Shown piece by piece: positions 25,980 to 36,484 of a stretch of 64,000 nucleotides of DNA. Every line of letters begins with the position of its first letter. The first letter of the stretch is position 1. The translations under genes and the position numbers were made by a program. The notes beneath the pieces were generated by a model. It did not search any database. It saw only the letters and a program-made list of their open reading frames with translations, and was not told where the DNA came from. Origin of the DNA: Herbaspirillum huttiense (GTDB lineage: Bacteria > Pseudomonadota > Gammaproteobacteria > Burkholderiales > Burkholderiaceae_D); assembly GCF_004367745.1 (NCBI RefSeq), contig NZ_CP037993.1, positions 5,394,001 to 5,458,000 on the forward strand, in the 5' to 3' direction.

Positions 25980-27650
25980 TCAGGGAGTCTGGTTGTAGGT
26001 CACCGTGCGCGGCAGGTAAGGCTGGCCATTGATGCGCCGCTGCTGATGGAAATTGCCGCTGCCGAACTGCTCGCTGAGGATGTCGTGGCGCGCGTCGTAG
26101 TAGCGTGACTGCACGCCCAGGAGTCCCATGATGGTGTGCTCCAGCTGGTCGGTCTGGTAGGGCCGGTATTCGAGCTGCGCCTTGTCCTCCGGGCTCTTGC
26201 CGGTGAAGGAGCGGGTCCATGCCAGCATCGGGATTTCATAGCCGGTGGCGTCGCTCACCGACTGGCCGGCGTGATTGCGCGTGTGGCCCACCTCCTGTGC
26301 ATGGTCGGAACTGAAGAGCAGGCTGGCATGGTCCTGCCGTGCCGCGTTCATGGTGAGCTTCAGCATGCTGCCGACCACGTAGTCGTTGTAGGCCATGGCG
26401 TTGTCGTACTCATTGCGCAGCTGGCGTATCCACGCCGAGCGGTCGGCGTCCTCCAGCTTTTCGGTCACGCCATCGCGCACGGTATCGAAGCGTGCGTACT
26501 GGCTCGGGTAGCGCATGTCATAGGTAGGATGTGCGCCCAGCAGGTGCACCACGATCAGCTTCTTCGGGGACGGGTCGTGCAAGGCAGTGTCCAGCGCCGG
26601 CAGCAGGTTGCCGTCGAAATTGTTTTCGCCGCGCCCGGCCCCCTTGTTGATGAACACCTGCTCGTCGGCCCGGCGCGAGACCAGGCCCAGCCAGCCATCG
26701 TTGGGCGGCTGGTTGGACAGCCAGTGAATCCGGAATCCTGCCTCGCGCGCCAGCATCAGCACATCGGGCTTGCGGTTCCAGGCCTGTGGATCGTTGAGGT
26801 CGGCCGGCGTGAGCATCTTCATCAGCGAGGCCATGGTGGCGGGTTCCGACGAGACCACGTCGCGGAACACGATGAGCTCCTTGCGCATCGCTTCCAGCGT
26901 CGGCGAGGTATGACGCTCATAGCCATACAACGACATGTTGGCGCGATTGAGACTCTCGCCGATGATCCACACCACGGTGTTGCGCTCCGGTCCTGCATAA
27001 CGCACCTGCCAGTCGGAGCGATGCGCCATGTTGCGCGCCACATCCGCTTCCATGCTGGCGGCCTGGGCCAGTTGCTCGCGATAGTCGAGATAACGGATGG
27101 GCCAGAACAGCAGCGGATTTTCCTTAGCCATCGTGGGATTGAAATGCAGGGCCACGAACACCGCCAGAAAGCAGCCGACGGCGGCCCGCCCGCGCCAGCG
27201 CCAGGGCGCGGCGGGCTGTCCCTGCTCGCGCCGGCGCAGCCAGCGCTCGCCCAGCCACAGTCCGGTCCACGCCAGCAACAGCAGGCCCAGCGCCTCGGCC
27301 AGGTCGCGGCCATTATGGCGGAAGAACTCGCTGCTCTCGGCCGGGTTGGTATTGAAGATGGCTTGCAGCACCAGGATGGGATTGGGGCGCAGGCCGAAAT
27401 AGTCGCGCAGGAAACCCTTGATGGCGGCATCCAGGAAGAATACGCCGATGATCACCAGCGTCGCGCGCGAGAACCAGCGTGGCCGTTCGCGCATCCACGG
27501 CAAGACCAGAAACACGCCGGCGATGCCGGGCAAGGCGGTGGCCATGAGCACGCTGCTCTTGGCCAGTTCGTTGGCGCTGATGCGATCCAGTGCCCAGAAG
27601 AAAACCAGGCCGATGAGGCCCAAACCAAGTCGCTTGACCAGTTTTTCCAA
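25980..27650 (-). CDS. Phosphoethanolamine transferase-like sulfatase-fold membrane enzyme (EptA/CptA type)
   Basis: 556 residues: about five N-terminal membrane helices, then a periplasmic sulfatase-fold domain. WIIGESLNRANMSLYGYER supplies the first metal ligand, SSEPATMASLMKML the likely catalytic threonine, LLGAHPTYDMRYP a middle histidine, and FSSDHAQEVGHTRNH the Asp-His metal pair. Such enzymes decorate lipid A or core sugars with phosphoethanolamine and can alter polymyxin sensitivity. The frame has no ATG close to the first helix; the TTG at 27650, with GGAAAG upstream, fits, whereas the ATG at 27881 would overlap the divergent gene. Confidence 0.85.
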   Translation of the reverse strand: MEKLVKRLGLGLIGLVFFWALDRISANELAKSSVLMATALPGIAGVFLVLPWMRERPRWFSRATLVIIGVFFLDAAIKGFLRDYFGLRPNPILVLQAIFNTNPAESSEFFRHNGRDLAEALGLLLLAWTGLWLGERWLRRREQGQPAAPWRWRGRAAVGCFLAVFVALHFNPTMAKENPLLFWPIRYLDYREQLAQAASMEADVARNMAHRSDWQVRYAGPERNTVVWIIGESLNRANMSLYGYERHTSPTLEAMRKELIVFRDVVSSEPATMASLMKMLTPADLNDPQAWNRKPDVLMLAREAGFRIHWLSNQPPNDGWLGLVSRRADEQVFINKGAGRGENNFDGNLLPALDTALHDPSPKKLIVVHLLGAHPTYDMRYPSQYARFDTVRDGVTEKLEDADRSAWIRQLRNEYDNAMAYNDYVVGSMLKLTMNAARQDHASLLFSSDHAQEVGHTRNHAGQSVSDATGYEIPMLAWTRSFTGKSPEDKAQLEYRPYQTDQLEHTIMGLLGVQSRYYDARHDILSEQFGSGNFHQQRRINGQPYLPRTVTYNQTP

Positions 27651-27879
27651 TGCTGTCTTTCCGCCGCCCCGCCCGGCAAAATTTTGTTCTGAAGAAATAT
27701 TGTCCGGGGCGCCGCTTCCCTGGCGGCTTGTCTCCGGCGGCGCGGACGCTCTGTCCGGCCTGCGCGATAGGACAAGCTCGGCGATAATTTGTTTCCGCGC
27801 GGCGGGCCAAGTATGGCACCGTGCAGGAAAATGACCAACGATACCGACTCCCCGGGCCCCTGCTTCTGAAAGGAACACC

Positions 27880-28518
27880 ATGCGACTCTTCTCTCACGCC
27901 ATCCTGGCCGCCCTCATCGGCCTGTCGGCCAGCCTTGCAGGCTCCGCCCCGGCGGCAGCCCAGGGCGTCTATGACGCATGGTCGACGGTGAAGGCACCGG
28001 CCGCCCCGGCACTGTCGCACGTGGTCATCGACCCGGCCACCACCGCCGTGCTGGTGCTCGACATCGCGCGCCAGACCTGTCATCCGGACAGCCGACCGCG
28101 CTGCGTGGCGATGTTGCCGCGCGTGGCCAGGCTGCTGGCCATGGCACGCGAGAAGAAGGTCCCTGTGATCTATACCCTGGGCGGCAACAGCACGCCGGCC
28201 GACATCTGGCCCGAAGCGGCCATACAGGGGGGTGAGCCGCTGTTCAAGTCGGGCCCGGACAAGTTCATCAATACCGAGCTGGAAAAGTTGCTGCGCGAGA
28301 AAGGCATCAAGACCGTGATCTGCATCGGTGCGGCGGCCCACGGCGCGGTGCTGCATACGGCGGCCAGCGCAGCCTTCCGTGGTTTTGACGTGGTGGTGCC
28401 GGTGGACCTGATGGCCTCCGACACGGCCTATGCCGAGCAATACACGGCATGGCACCTGGTCAATGCGCCGCGTCTCGGTGAGCGCGTCAAGCTGACGCAG
28501 CTGAGCTGGATCGAGTGA
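27880..28518 (+). CDS. Exported isochorismatase-fold protein lacking the catalytic cysteine
   Basis: 212 residues with a signal peptide (cleavage near APAAAQG). The fold is clear: VLVLDIARQTCHPDSRPRC gives the first Asp, FKSGPDKFINTEL the lysine region. At the nucleophile position the stretch reads VICIGAAAHGAVLHTAAS where active relatives have C followed by V; here the residue is Ala. It is therefore probably not an ordinary amidase, and periplasmic location is unusual for the family. GAAAGGAA precedes the ATG. It diverges from the phosphoethanolamine transferase gene. Confidence 0.8.
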   Translation: MRLFSHAILAALIGLSASLAGSAPAAAQGVYDAWSTVKAPAAPALSHVVIDPATTAVLVLDIARQTCHPDSRPRCVAMLPRVARLLAMAREKKVPVIYTLGGNSTPADIWPEAAIQGGEPLFKSGPDKFINTELEKLLREKGIKTVICIGAAAHGAVLHTAASAAFRGFDVVVPVDLMASDTAYAEQYTAWHLVNAPRLGERVKLTQLSWIE

Positions 28519-28570
28519 GGCGGAGGTGACATCATCGGCTGCGCAACAAGTGCAGCGAATGCATCAATGC

Positions 28571-28602
28571 GGGGATCTGATGCAGGCCATGCATCAATCC
28601 CC
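28571..28602. terminator. Interrupted hairpin between convergent genes
   Basis: GGGGATCTGATGCA (28571-28584) pairs with TGCATCAATCCCC (28590-28602), with one small internal bulge and a GGCCA loop. It sits between the convergent genes ending at 28518 and 28641. No T run follows, so its efficiency is doubtful. Confidence 0.4.
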
Positions 28603-28640
28603 GGAGGGATTATCTGCTTTCCTGTGCGCGTGGCACAGGC

Positions 28641-29477
28641 TCAGGAGAACTGGAACAGTTGCGCCGCCGTCTCGCCGGTGATGCAACGGCGATCCGCCTC
28701 GTCGCTCACCAGACTTTCAAAACGCCGCCAGCTGTCGGCATAGCTGGTCATGCTCTCATGCTGGGTGTGCGGCCAGTCGCTGCCCCACAGCAGGCGATCC
28801 GGTCCGAAGTGCTGGCGCAGCAGCGGCCAGGCCTGGCCAGCGAAACGGGCACCGCCCTCGCTGCCGCCGTTGCGATACTGCGCCGACAATTTCACCCACA
28901 CCTGGCGCGAAGGGCCGGTGGAGAGCAGGTAGCGGAAACCCGGGTCATCCACGCCCAGTGCCGCGTCGACCCGCCCGAAGTGATCGACCACGACCTTCAA
29001 TCCCAGTGCCAGCAAGGGTTCCAGCACCCGTGGCAAATCTGCGGCCTCACGATGAATCTCTACCTGCCAGCCCAGTGCCGCAATGCGCGTGAGCGTGTCG
29101 CGCCACGCGCCGCTGAAATCAGGCAGCGGCGCGCCACCCACCAGGTTGAAGCGCACGCCGACCACGCCGCCCTGCTGCAAGGCCTGCAGTTGCGCGTCGT
29201 CGATATCGGCATCGACCATGGCGATGCCGCGCAGGCGCTGCGGAGCGCGGGCGATGGCCTGCAACAGGTAGCTGTTGTCACTGCCCAGGAAGCTCGGCTG
29301 CACCAGCACGCCATGACTCATGCCATGCGCATCCAGCCGCGCCAGGTACTCCTCGACGGTCACGTCGTAAGCGGGCGTGTAACGGCGCACGTCGGCCATC
29401 GGCAGGCCGCGCGCAAAGACGTGCGCGTGGGTATCGATGCGCAGTGCGGGCGTGCTCAGGACGGCGCTGGTGCTCAT
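28641..29477 (-). CDS. Amidohydrolase family 2 protein (2-pyrone-4,6-dicarboxylate hydrolase-like)
   Basis: 278 residues of TIM-barrel amidohydrolase. The N-terminal metal motif is RIDTHAHVFARGLP, with further features VVVDHFGRVDAA and the C-terminal LLWGSDWPHTQHESM. These match the LigI/YjjV-like metal-dependent hydrolases of aromatic or lactone catabolism. Its ATG overlaps the stop of the transporter gene by four bases, so the two are coupled and the transporter probably imports its substrate or a precursor. Confidence 0.83.
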   Translation of the reverse strand: MSTSAVLSTPALRIDTHAHVFARGLPMADVRRYTPAYDVTVEEYLARLDAHGMSHGVLVQPSFLGSDNSYLLQAIARAPQRLRGIAMVDADIDDAQLQALQQGGVVGVRFNLVGGAPLPDFSGAWRDTLTRIAALGWQVEIHREAADLPRVLEPLLALGLKVVVDHFGRVDAALGVDDPGFRYLLSTGPSRQVWVKLSAQYRNGGSEGGARFAGQAWPLLRQHFGPDRLLWGSDWPHTQHESMTSYADSWRRFESLVSDEADRRCITGETAAQLFQFS

Positions 29478-30715
29478 GCGCCGGTTTCCATCTGGCGGCC
29501 CTTGGTCTCGGGCAGCATCAGCACGGCGATCACCACCAGCGAATAGGCGATGGCGGCATCGATGCCGATGGCCTGGCCCAGCGGCATGGAGTCGCTCATG
29601 TGGCCGACCAGTACCGGGAAGCCGGCCGAGGCCACGCGTCCGAAGTTGTAGCAGAAGCCCACGCCGGTGCCGCGAATGCCGCTCGGATACAGCTCATTGA
29701 AGAGCGCGCCGAGACTGGCCGGGATGCCGGCCGCGAAGAAGCCCAGCGGGAAGCCGCAGATCAGCATCTGGGTATCGGTCAGCGGCAGGAAGATGTAGCA
29801 CAGCACGGTCGCCACGCAGCACAGTGCGAACGACGCCACGGTACGGCGGCGGCCGATGCGGTCCAGCAATTGCGCACTGGCGATGCAGCCACACCAGAAG
29901 GCGATGATGATGACGGCCAGATAACCGCCGGTAGATAGGACCGACAGGTGCTTCTCGGTTTTGAGATAGGTGGGCAGCCAGGTCATCAGCGCATAGTAGC
30001 CACCGTGTGCGCCCACGCCGAGCAGACTGCCGATGAGGGTCAGGCGCAGCACGTCGGGACGGAAGATGCCCAGCAGCGTACTGGCCGCAGGCTTGCTGGT
30101 GGCAGCCTTGCAGCCGGCCAGGAAGGCATCGGTCTCGGACACCGAACGGCGCACGTAGACCACCAGCAACGCGGGCAGCAGGCCGATGACGAACATCACG
30201 CGCCAGGCCATTTCCTGCGGCAGCATCGTGAACAGCACCGAGAACAGCAGCACCGCACCGCCCCAGCCCACGGCCCAGGCGCTCTGCACGGTGCCCATGG
30301 CGCGGCCGCGATGTTCGGCGCGGATGGTCTCGGCCATCAGCACCGCACCGGCCGCCCATTCACCGCCGAAACCGAAGCCCTGCAGGGCTTTGAGCACCAG
30401 CAGCTGCGGATAGCTTTGGGCGAAGGCGCTCAGGAAAGTGAAGAAGGAAAACCAGATGATGGTGATCTGCAGGGTCTTGACGCGCCCGTAGCGGTCCGAC
30501 AGGGCGCCGGCGAACCAGCCGCCGATGGCCGAGGCCACCAGCGTGGCACCGCTGATCATGCCGGCGTCCGCTTTGGAGAGCGAGAAGGCCGCGATCAGCG
30601 CGGGGATGGCCAGGCTGAACATCTGCACGTCCAGCGCATCCAGTGCCCACCCGCTGAAGCAGGCCCAGAAAGTCTTGCGTTCCTTGGCAGTGACCTGCCG
30701 ATACCATGAAAACAT
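29474..30715 (-). CDS. MFS transporter, aromatic/organic acid:H+ symporter type
   Basis: 413 residues, about 12 helices. DALDVQMFSLAIPAL in helix 1, GALSDRYGRVKTLQ in loop 2-3 and LLDRIGRRRTVAS in loop 8-9 are typical of the PcaK/MhpT-like acid symporters; GFGFGGEWAAGAVLMAETI lies in helix 4-5. A GAGGAAGAG site precedes the ATG at 30715. It is transcribed ahead of the amidohydrolase, and a 24-bp inverted repeat lies about 125 bp upstream. Confidence 0.85.
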   Translation of the reverse strand: MFSWYRQVTAKERKTFWACFSGWALDALDVQMFSLAIPALIAAFSLSKADAGMISGATLVASAIGGWFAGALSDRYGRVKTLQITIIWFSFFTFLSAFAQSYPQLLVLKALQGFGFGGEWAAGAVLMAETIRAEHRGRAMGTVQSAWAVGWGGAVLLFSVLFTMLPQEMAWRVMFVIGLLPALLVVYVRRSVSETDAFLAGCKAATSKPAASTLLGIFRPDVLRLTLIGSLLGVGAHGGYYALMTWLPTYLKTEKHLSVLSTGGYLAVIIIAFWCGCIASAQLLDRIGRRRTVASFALCCVATVLCYIFLPLTDTQMLICGFPLGFFAAGIPASLGALFNELYPSGIRGTGVGFCYNFGRVASAGFPVLVGHMSDSMPLGQAIGIDAAIAYSLVVIAVLMLPETKGRQMETGA

Positions 30716-30837
30716 TGTCTCTTCCTCTATGCCGAAGGCGCGCTACCTCGGGCTTCCCCGCCTGGCCGCCAGGGCGGTGCCGGAACGTGATGCAAGCACG
30801 ATGGTGGCGCGTAGCTGATTGATATATTTAGTGGACT

Positions 30838-30861
30838 ACTCATATAGTCATCTATATGAGT
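30838..30861. promoter_or_regulatory. Perfect inverted repeat, operator candidate for the transporter/amidohydrolase operon
   Basis: ACTCATATAG-TCAT-CTATATGAGT has 10-bp perfect arms in an AT-rich zone upstream of the MFS start at 30715. Size and symmetry suit a dimeric repressor such as a GntR or MarR protein. The UTRA-type GntR gene at 32154 is the nearest regulator but is separated by insertion-sequence debris. Confidence 0.45.
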
Positions 30862-30977
30862 TAACGGAAGATAACACAGCCGGGGTGACTCAACAATCCT
30901 CCTGAATCCTGTGGTATTCCTCAGAGTTAAGAGAAAATTTCATCAAAATTTGGCATTAATTGAGAGGAATTTTGAAT

Positions 30978-31260
30978 GAGTGTCGAAAGTCACCCAATCC
31001 TGCTCATCACAACGAGCGGGCGAACGGACTGATAACCGTGGCCTTAGCGGAATTATTCCGCACTGGTATATCTGCAATCGCAGCTCGGCCAGGGAAAACT
31101 CTCACCGGCCGGAGATATCACGCAATACTGCCAGTCGTTACATCCGATCCGAAACGATCCAGCACTCCCAGCTCCCAGGTATTCTTCAAGTGCCCTATTC
31201 GAAGGAAAAGCAACTACCTCTCGCGACCTCGCTCACCCACAATCGATTTCATTCATTTAG
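30978..31260 (+). pseudogene. Decayed copy of an IS21-type istA 5' region
   Basis: The sequence from about 30990 (AATCCTGCTCAT, GAGCGGGCGAACGGA, GTGGCCTTAGCGGAATTATT, CACTGGTATATCTGCAATCG, TACATCCGATC) lines up base for base, with many substitutions and small indels, with the start of the istA remnant at 31510. No frame is intact. It is therefore an older, more degraded relic of the same element. The 31290-31440 stretch between the copies shows nothing I can interpret. Confidence 0.65.
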
Positions 31261-31442
31261 CGGCTCATCTTTGATTCCAGACAATTGAACTTCGACGTAA
31301 TCTCTTCGAGCATCAATGCATATCCGCTCATCATGCGATACATGATGCCCGCGCTAATCTATATGTTTTTAATGGGGGAGGGAGACGTGGCGGCATATTC
31401 CGACTATCGCCCTGCATCTCCTACTCCTGACTGATACCACGT

Positions 31443-31921
31443 CTGTTGATTTGCATTGAAAACTGACCCAGTTTCCCCGGAAATTTGCATCCTAAGTTGA
31501 CCCATGTTTAGACCACAATCCTGCTCATGACATCGAGCGGGAGAACGGAGTGATAGACGTGGCCCTACTTGGAATCATTCGACGCTGGTACATCAGAGAT
31601 CGCGTCTCGATCCGGGAAATCGCCCGCAGGTTGGACATTTCCCGAAACACGGTTCGTCGCTACATTCGATCAGAGGCGATCGAACCTTCCTATGCCAGCA
31701 GGCATTCACCGAGCTCTTTGGATGCATATGCCCCCAGGCTTTCCGCGTGGCTGAGCTCAGAGTTGGTCAAATCCCGTAAGCAAAGACGGACCCTGAAACA
31801 GATGTTCCTGGAGTTAAGGGAGCTTGGTTATGAGGGGTCGTATGACCGTGTGGCGGCCTTTAGCAGGCACTGGAAGGCGGGTCAGTTAGAGAGGGTCAAA
31901 TCGGCGAGCAAATCAACATGA
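31443..31921 (+). mobile_element. Truncated IS21-family element with istA N-terminus
   Basis: The left end looks like an IS21-group terminus (GATTTGCATTGAAAACTGAC, then GCATCCTAAGTTGACCCATG). A GTG start at 31550 opens a 123-residue IstA N-terminus: VALLGIIRRWYIRDRVSIRE, IARRLDISRNTVRRYIRSEA (HTH) and SRKQRRTLKQMFLELRELGY. Intact IstA is about 400-500 residues, so the DDE catalytic domain and istB are missing; the frame ends at SASKST just where homologues continue. The element is dead and marks a former insertion and deletion. Confidence 0.8.
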
Positions 31922-32153
31922 TGATAAGTGTTTGATTGAAAAAGCCGTCGTACTCAGCGTAAGTTTGAGGATTTCCATCCTGATCACTGCGGCGAGCGAT
32001 GAAACCTTGTGGCGCTCAGGGATGCATCATCGGTGGACAAGGACGGCGGCGCAGTGCCGTCCACCTGCGTGCGGTACGATGCACCCTGTCATTGTGGGCA
32101 GGCCCGGCCCCGGGTAGACTGAGCACTTTGTCTTTTGCAAGGCCAGTTTCAGC

Positions 32154-32888
32154 ATGCTTGACCAGACCGCCGCCGATGCGCGCCTGCCGCTCTATCTCCA
32201 GTTGCGTGACCAGCTCGCGGCGCAGATCCGCGCCCAGAAATGGCAACCGGGACAAGCCATACCGTCCGAAGCCGAATTGAGCCAGACCTATCAGGTGGCC
32301 GTGGGTACGGTGCGTCGCGCGGTCGAGACGCTGATGAGCGAAGGCCTGGTGGAACGCACGCACGGACGTGGCACCTTCGTGCGCAAGGCGCGTTTCGACA
32401 ATTCGCTGTTCCGCTTCTTCCGCTTCGAATCGGCCGATGGCCGCCCGCTGCAGCCGACCAGCGTAATCGTCAGCCGCAAGGTCATCGAGGCACCACGTCA
32501 GGTGGCCGAAGCCTTGCACCTGAAGACGCACGCCCGGGTGATCGAACTGCTGCGCCTGCGCAAGGTGGATGGACAACCGGTGCTGGCCGAGAACATCTAC
32601 CTGTGTGCCCAACGCTTCAAGGCGCTGGCGGGGAAGGCACCGGAGGATTTCGGCGATCTGCTGTATCCACTGTATGAGCGCGAATGCGGGCTCATCGTCG
32701 CCTCGGCGCGTGAAACCCTGACGGTGGAAACGGTGACGGCGGCGCAGGCAAAGCTGCTGGGACTCAAGGAAAAGACGCCGGTAGTGGTGATCGAACGCAT
32801 CGCCTTCGGCTCGGATGGTGCGCCGCTGGAGTGGCGACAATCGCGCGGGGCGGGGAGCAAGTTCAGGTATAGCGCGGAGATTCGCTGA
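32154..32888 (+). CDS. GntR/HutC-family transcriptional regulator with UTRA domain
   Basis: 244 residues. The N-terminal winged HTH reads YLQLRDQLAAQIRAQKWQPG, then SEAELSQTYQVAVGTVRRAV and ERTHGRGTFV. The C-terminal UTRA ligand domain contains HARVIELLRLRKVDGQPVLA and ETVTAAQAKLLGLKEKTPV. HutC-type members respond to small catabolites such as urocanate, sugar phosphates or aminoalkyl compounds. No catabolic operon is adjacent on the same strand. A GGACGGC/GCCGTCC hairpin lies upstream at 32041-32062. Confidence 0.88.
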   Translation: MLDQTAADARLPLYLQLRDQLAAQIRAQKWQPGQAIPSEAELSQTYQVAVGTVRRAVETLMSEGLVERTHGRGTFVRKARFDNSLFRFFRFESADGRPLQPTSVIVSRKVIEAPRQVAEALHLKTHARVIELLRLRKVDGQPVLAENIYLCAQRFKALAGKAPEDFGDLLYPLYERECGLIVASARETLTVETVTAAQAKLLGLKEKTPVVVIERIAFGSDGAPLEWRQSRGAGSKFRYSAEIR

Positions 32889-32916
32889 TCTGCTCTTGAC
32901 GAGGCCGCTGGTACCG

Positions 32917-33428
32917 TTACCGCCAGGAGGCCTGATCGGCTGGCAATGTGCGCAGCGGATCATGCACGTTCAGTTGATCGGCATGTCCAAGCTTCTCCGT
33001 GAAGACCACCAGATTGCAACCGGCGCTGGTAAGGGCCGAGCGAAATAGGATGCCACTGGCACCTGACGTCATGGCTGCATCACCTATCGCCCACGAAGGT
33101 GGTTCAGTGGAGTCCTGAAAAAGCAAGCGCCGCCAATCGCAATAGAAACTCCGCCAGATCGGGCTCCACCCCGGGCCGATGCCATCACGGAAATCCACCA
33201 CCTTCTCCAGCCTCACCTGATAGGCCACGATCACACCCGGCGGCAGCAGTGGAGCCAACTGCTGGTATTCGGCCAGTGCCGTGGCCGTCTCCAGCGAGAG
33301 GTATAAAGCCGGCACGCCGGGTCGGTTGAGCCTGCCGCCGAATCGCGCTGCGCCGGCACCTGAGACCGGATCAAACGACCAGCGAGGAACATGGACCCGA
33401 TAAGCGACCGTCTCAAGACTGGTCAGGA

Positions 33429-33432
<4 letters not shown>
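32917..33432 (-). CDS. RES-domain toxin (NAD+-degrading type)
   Basis: 171 residues, the usual size. The family signature residues are seen in YRVHVPRWSFDP (Arg), GGRLNRPGVPALYLSLETATALAEY (Arg and Glu) and SGILFRSALTSAGCN (Ser). RES toxins such as MbcT and the Pseudomonas putida protein deplete NAD+ by phosphorolysis or hydrolysis. The start overlaps the antitoxin stop (ATGA), the standard arrangement for this toxin-antitoxin class. Both genes look intact. Confidence 0.88.
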
Positions 33433-34916
<1,484 letters not shown>

Positions 34917-34950
34917 ACGATATCGGGCGTCACTGATCCGTGATCCCCAA

Positions 34951-34983
34951 TGAAAAAAGGGCGGCGTCCCAAGACGCCGCCCC
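34951..34983 (-). terminator. Terminator of the ExuT-like transporter gene
   Basis: GGGCGGCGTC (34959-34968), loop CCAA, GACGCCGCCC (34973-34982). On the minus strand the stem is followed by CTTTTTTC, so it ends transcripts of the gene at 35011-36267. Confidence 0.85.
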
Positions 34984-35010
34984 CTCATGCACTCTTGCGA
35001 ATGACGACAA

Positions 35011-36267
35011 TCAGGCAATCGCCTCCGGACGCGGACGGGCAATCGCAAACACCACCGCCACGGCCACCAGGTCGAACGCGGCCAGCAACACGAACAAGGG
35101 GCCATAGCCAATCTGCGTGACCAGGATGCCGAAGAGCAGCGTGAACAGCGTCGCCCCCAGGTAGCCGCTCATGCCGGTCAGGCCGGTGGCAGTGGCCACC
35201 TGATTCTTGGTGAACACATCGGAAGTGATCGAATACAACGCGCCCGACAGCGTCTGGTGCGCAAATCCGCCGATGGAGAGCAAGGCGATGGCCACATACG
35301 GACTATCGACGAAGCCCACGCAAGCCGGCCCGATCATGGCCAGACTGCCCACCAGCATCACCAGCTTGCGCGAAGTGAACAGCGACACATTCAAATGCTT
35401 GTGGAAGAACGGGCTCAGGTAGCCGCCCAGCACGCAACCGATGTCCGCCGCCAGGAAAGGCAGCCAGGCGAACATGGCGATTTCCTTGATGTTCATGTGG
35501 CGCTCGGTGGCCATGTACAGCGGGATCCAGGCATTGAAGGTCTGCCACGCCGGTTCCGACAGGAAGCGCGGGATGGCAATCGACCAGAAATTCTGGCTGC
35601 GCACGATCTTGGTCCAGCTTTCGCGCACCACCTTCTCAGGCGCTTTTTCCTGGCCGTCGAGGATGTAGTCGCGCTCTTCCGGCGAGAGCAACTTCTGGTC
35701 ACGCGGGCTCTTGTAGAACAGCATCCACAGGAAGAACCACAACACGCCCAGCACACCCACCACCACGAAGGACATCTTCCAGCCGCCGTGCAGGATGGTC
35801 CACACCACCAAGGGCGGTGCGCACAGCGCGCCAATCGAGGAACCGATGTTGAACCAGCCGATGGCCACCGACCGTTCCTTGGCCGGGAACCACTCGGTGG
35901 AAGCCTTCACGCCACCGGGAATACCGGCTGCTTCGGTCATGCCCAGCAGCGCGCGGAAGAAGGCCAGGCTCTGCCAGCCGGTCGCCAGTGCGGCCGCCGC
36001 GCACACCAGCGACCAGGCCAGGGCGAAGATGCCGAAGCCGATCTTGGTGCCCACCGCGTCGAGAACGTAGCCGGCCACCGGCTGCATGACCGCATAGCAG
36101 ATCTGCCACGCCACCACGATGTAGGAGTACTGCTGGGTACTCATGTCCAGCTCTTTCATCATGGTCGGGGCGGCCACCGACAGCGTGTTGCGGGCCAGGT
36201 AATTGACGATCAGGGCCAGGGTGACCAGCGTCACCATGTACCAGCGGATTCCTCTTACGTACTTCAT
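35011..36267 (-). CDS. MFS transporter of the anion:cation symporter family (hexuronate carrier ExuT-like)
   Basis: 418 residues, about 12 helices. The start MKYVRGIRWYMVTLVTLALI with NYLARNTLSVAAPTMMKEL, GMTEAAGIPGGVKASTEWFP and VAIGWFNIGSSIGALCAPPL are typical of the ExuT/GarP (ACS) group, which brings in galacturonate, glucuronate or glucarate with protons. Placement opposite a FadR-type regulator and near uronate dehydrogenase supports a uronate substrate. GGAGACGCC precedes the ATG. Confidence 0.85.
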   Translation of the reverse strand: MKYVRGIRWYMVTLVTLALIVNYLARNTLSVAAPTMMKELDMSTQQYSYIVVAWQICYAVMQPVAGYVLDAVGTKIGFGIFALAWSLVCAAAALATGWQSLAFFRALLGMTEAAGIPGGVKASTEWFPAKERSVAIGWFNIGSSIGALCAPPLVVWTILHGGWKMSFVVVGVLGVLWFFLWMLFYKSPRDQKLLSPEERDYILDGQEKAPEKVVRESWTKIVRSQNFWSIAIPRFLSEPAWQTFNAWIPLYMATERHMNIKEIAMFAWLPFLAADIGCVLGGYLSPFFHKHLNVSLFTSRKLVMLVGSLAMIGPACVGFVDSPYVAIALLSIGGFAHQTLSGALYSITSDVFTKNQVATATGLTGMSGYLGATLFTLLFGILVTQIGYGPLFVLLAAFDLVAVAVVFAIARPRPEAIA

Positions 36268-36468
36268 GGCGTCTCCAAAATGGATAGTTCTTCAAAGGGC
36301 AGGCAATGCGCGGCCCGTCGCCCAGGGGTCCGTTTGTGCGCCCGCTCTCGCGGTGGATGGCGCACAGCCGTCATCCCCCGGCGGCACAGGGCCGCCTGGG
36401 CTCAGGCAGATCGGGAATGCATGCCTGTCTCCAGATGAAGTTTTCTTATCTTTTTTATCATTTTATTT

Positions 36469-36484
36469 ATACGATGTCGTATAT
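36469..36484. promoter_or_regulatory. Uronate-regulator operator candidate, site 1
   Basis: ATACGA-TG-TCGTAT (36469-36482) is a perfect inverted repeat in the 448-bp space between the divergent ExuT-like carrier and the GntR regulator. TACGwTGTCGTAT recurs upstream of udh at 41833-41845. The rest of this gap is AT-rich near the site and otherwise featureless. Confidence 0.6.

Noticed and set aside
24034..28518. Idea that the three isochorismatase-fold proteins in the window form one pathway
   Set aside because: Only the one at 8028 is linked to NAD genes; the other two stand alone, differ in size and location signals, and one lacks the catalytic cysteine.
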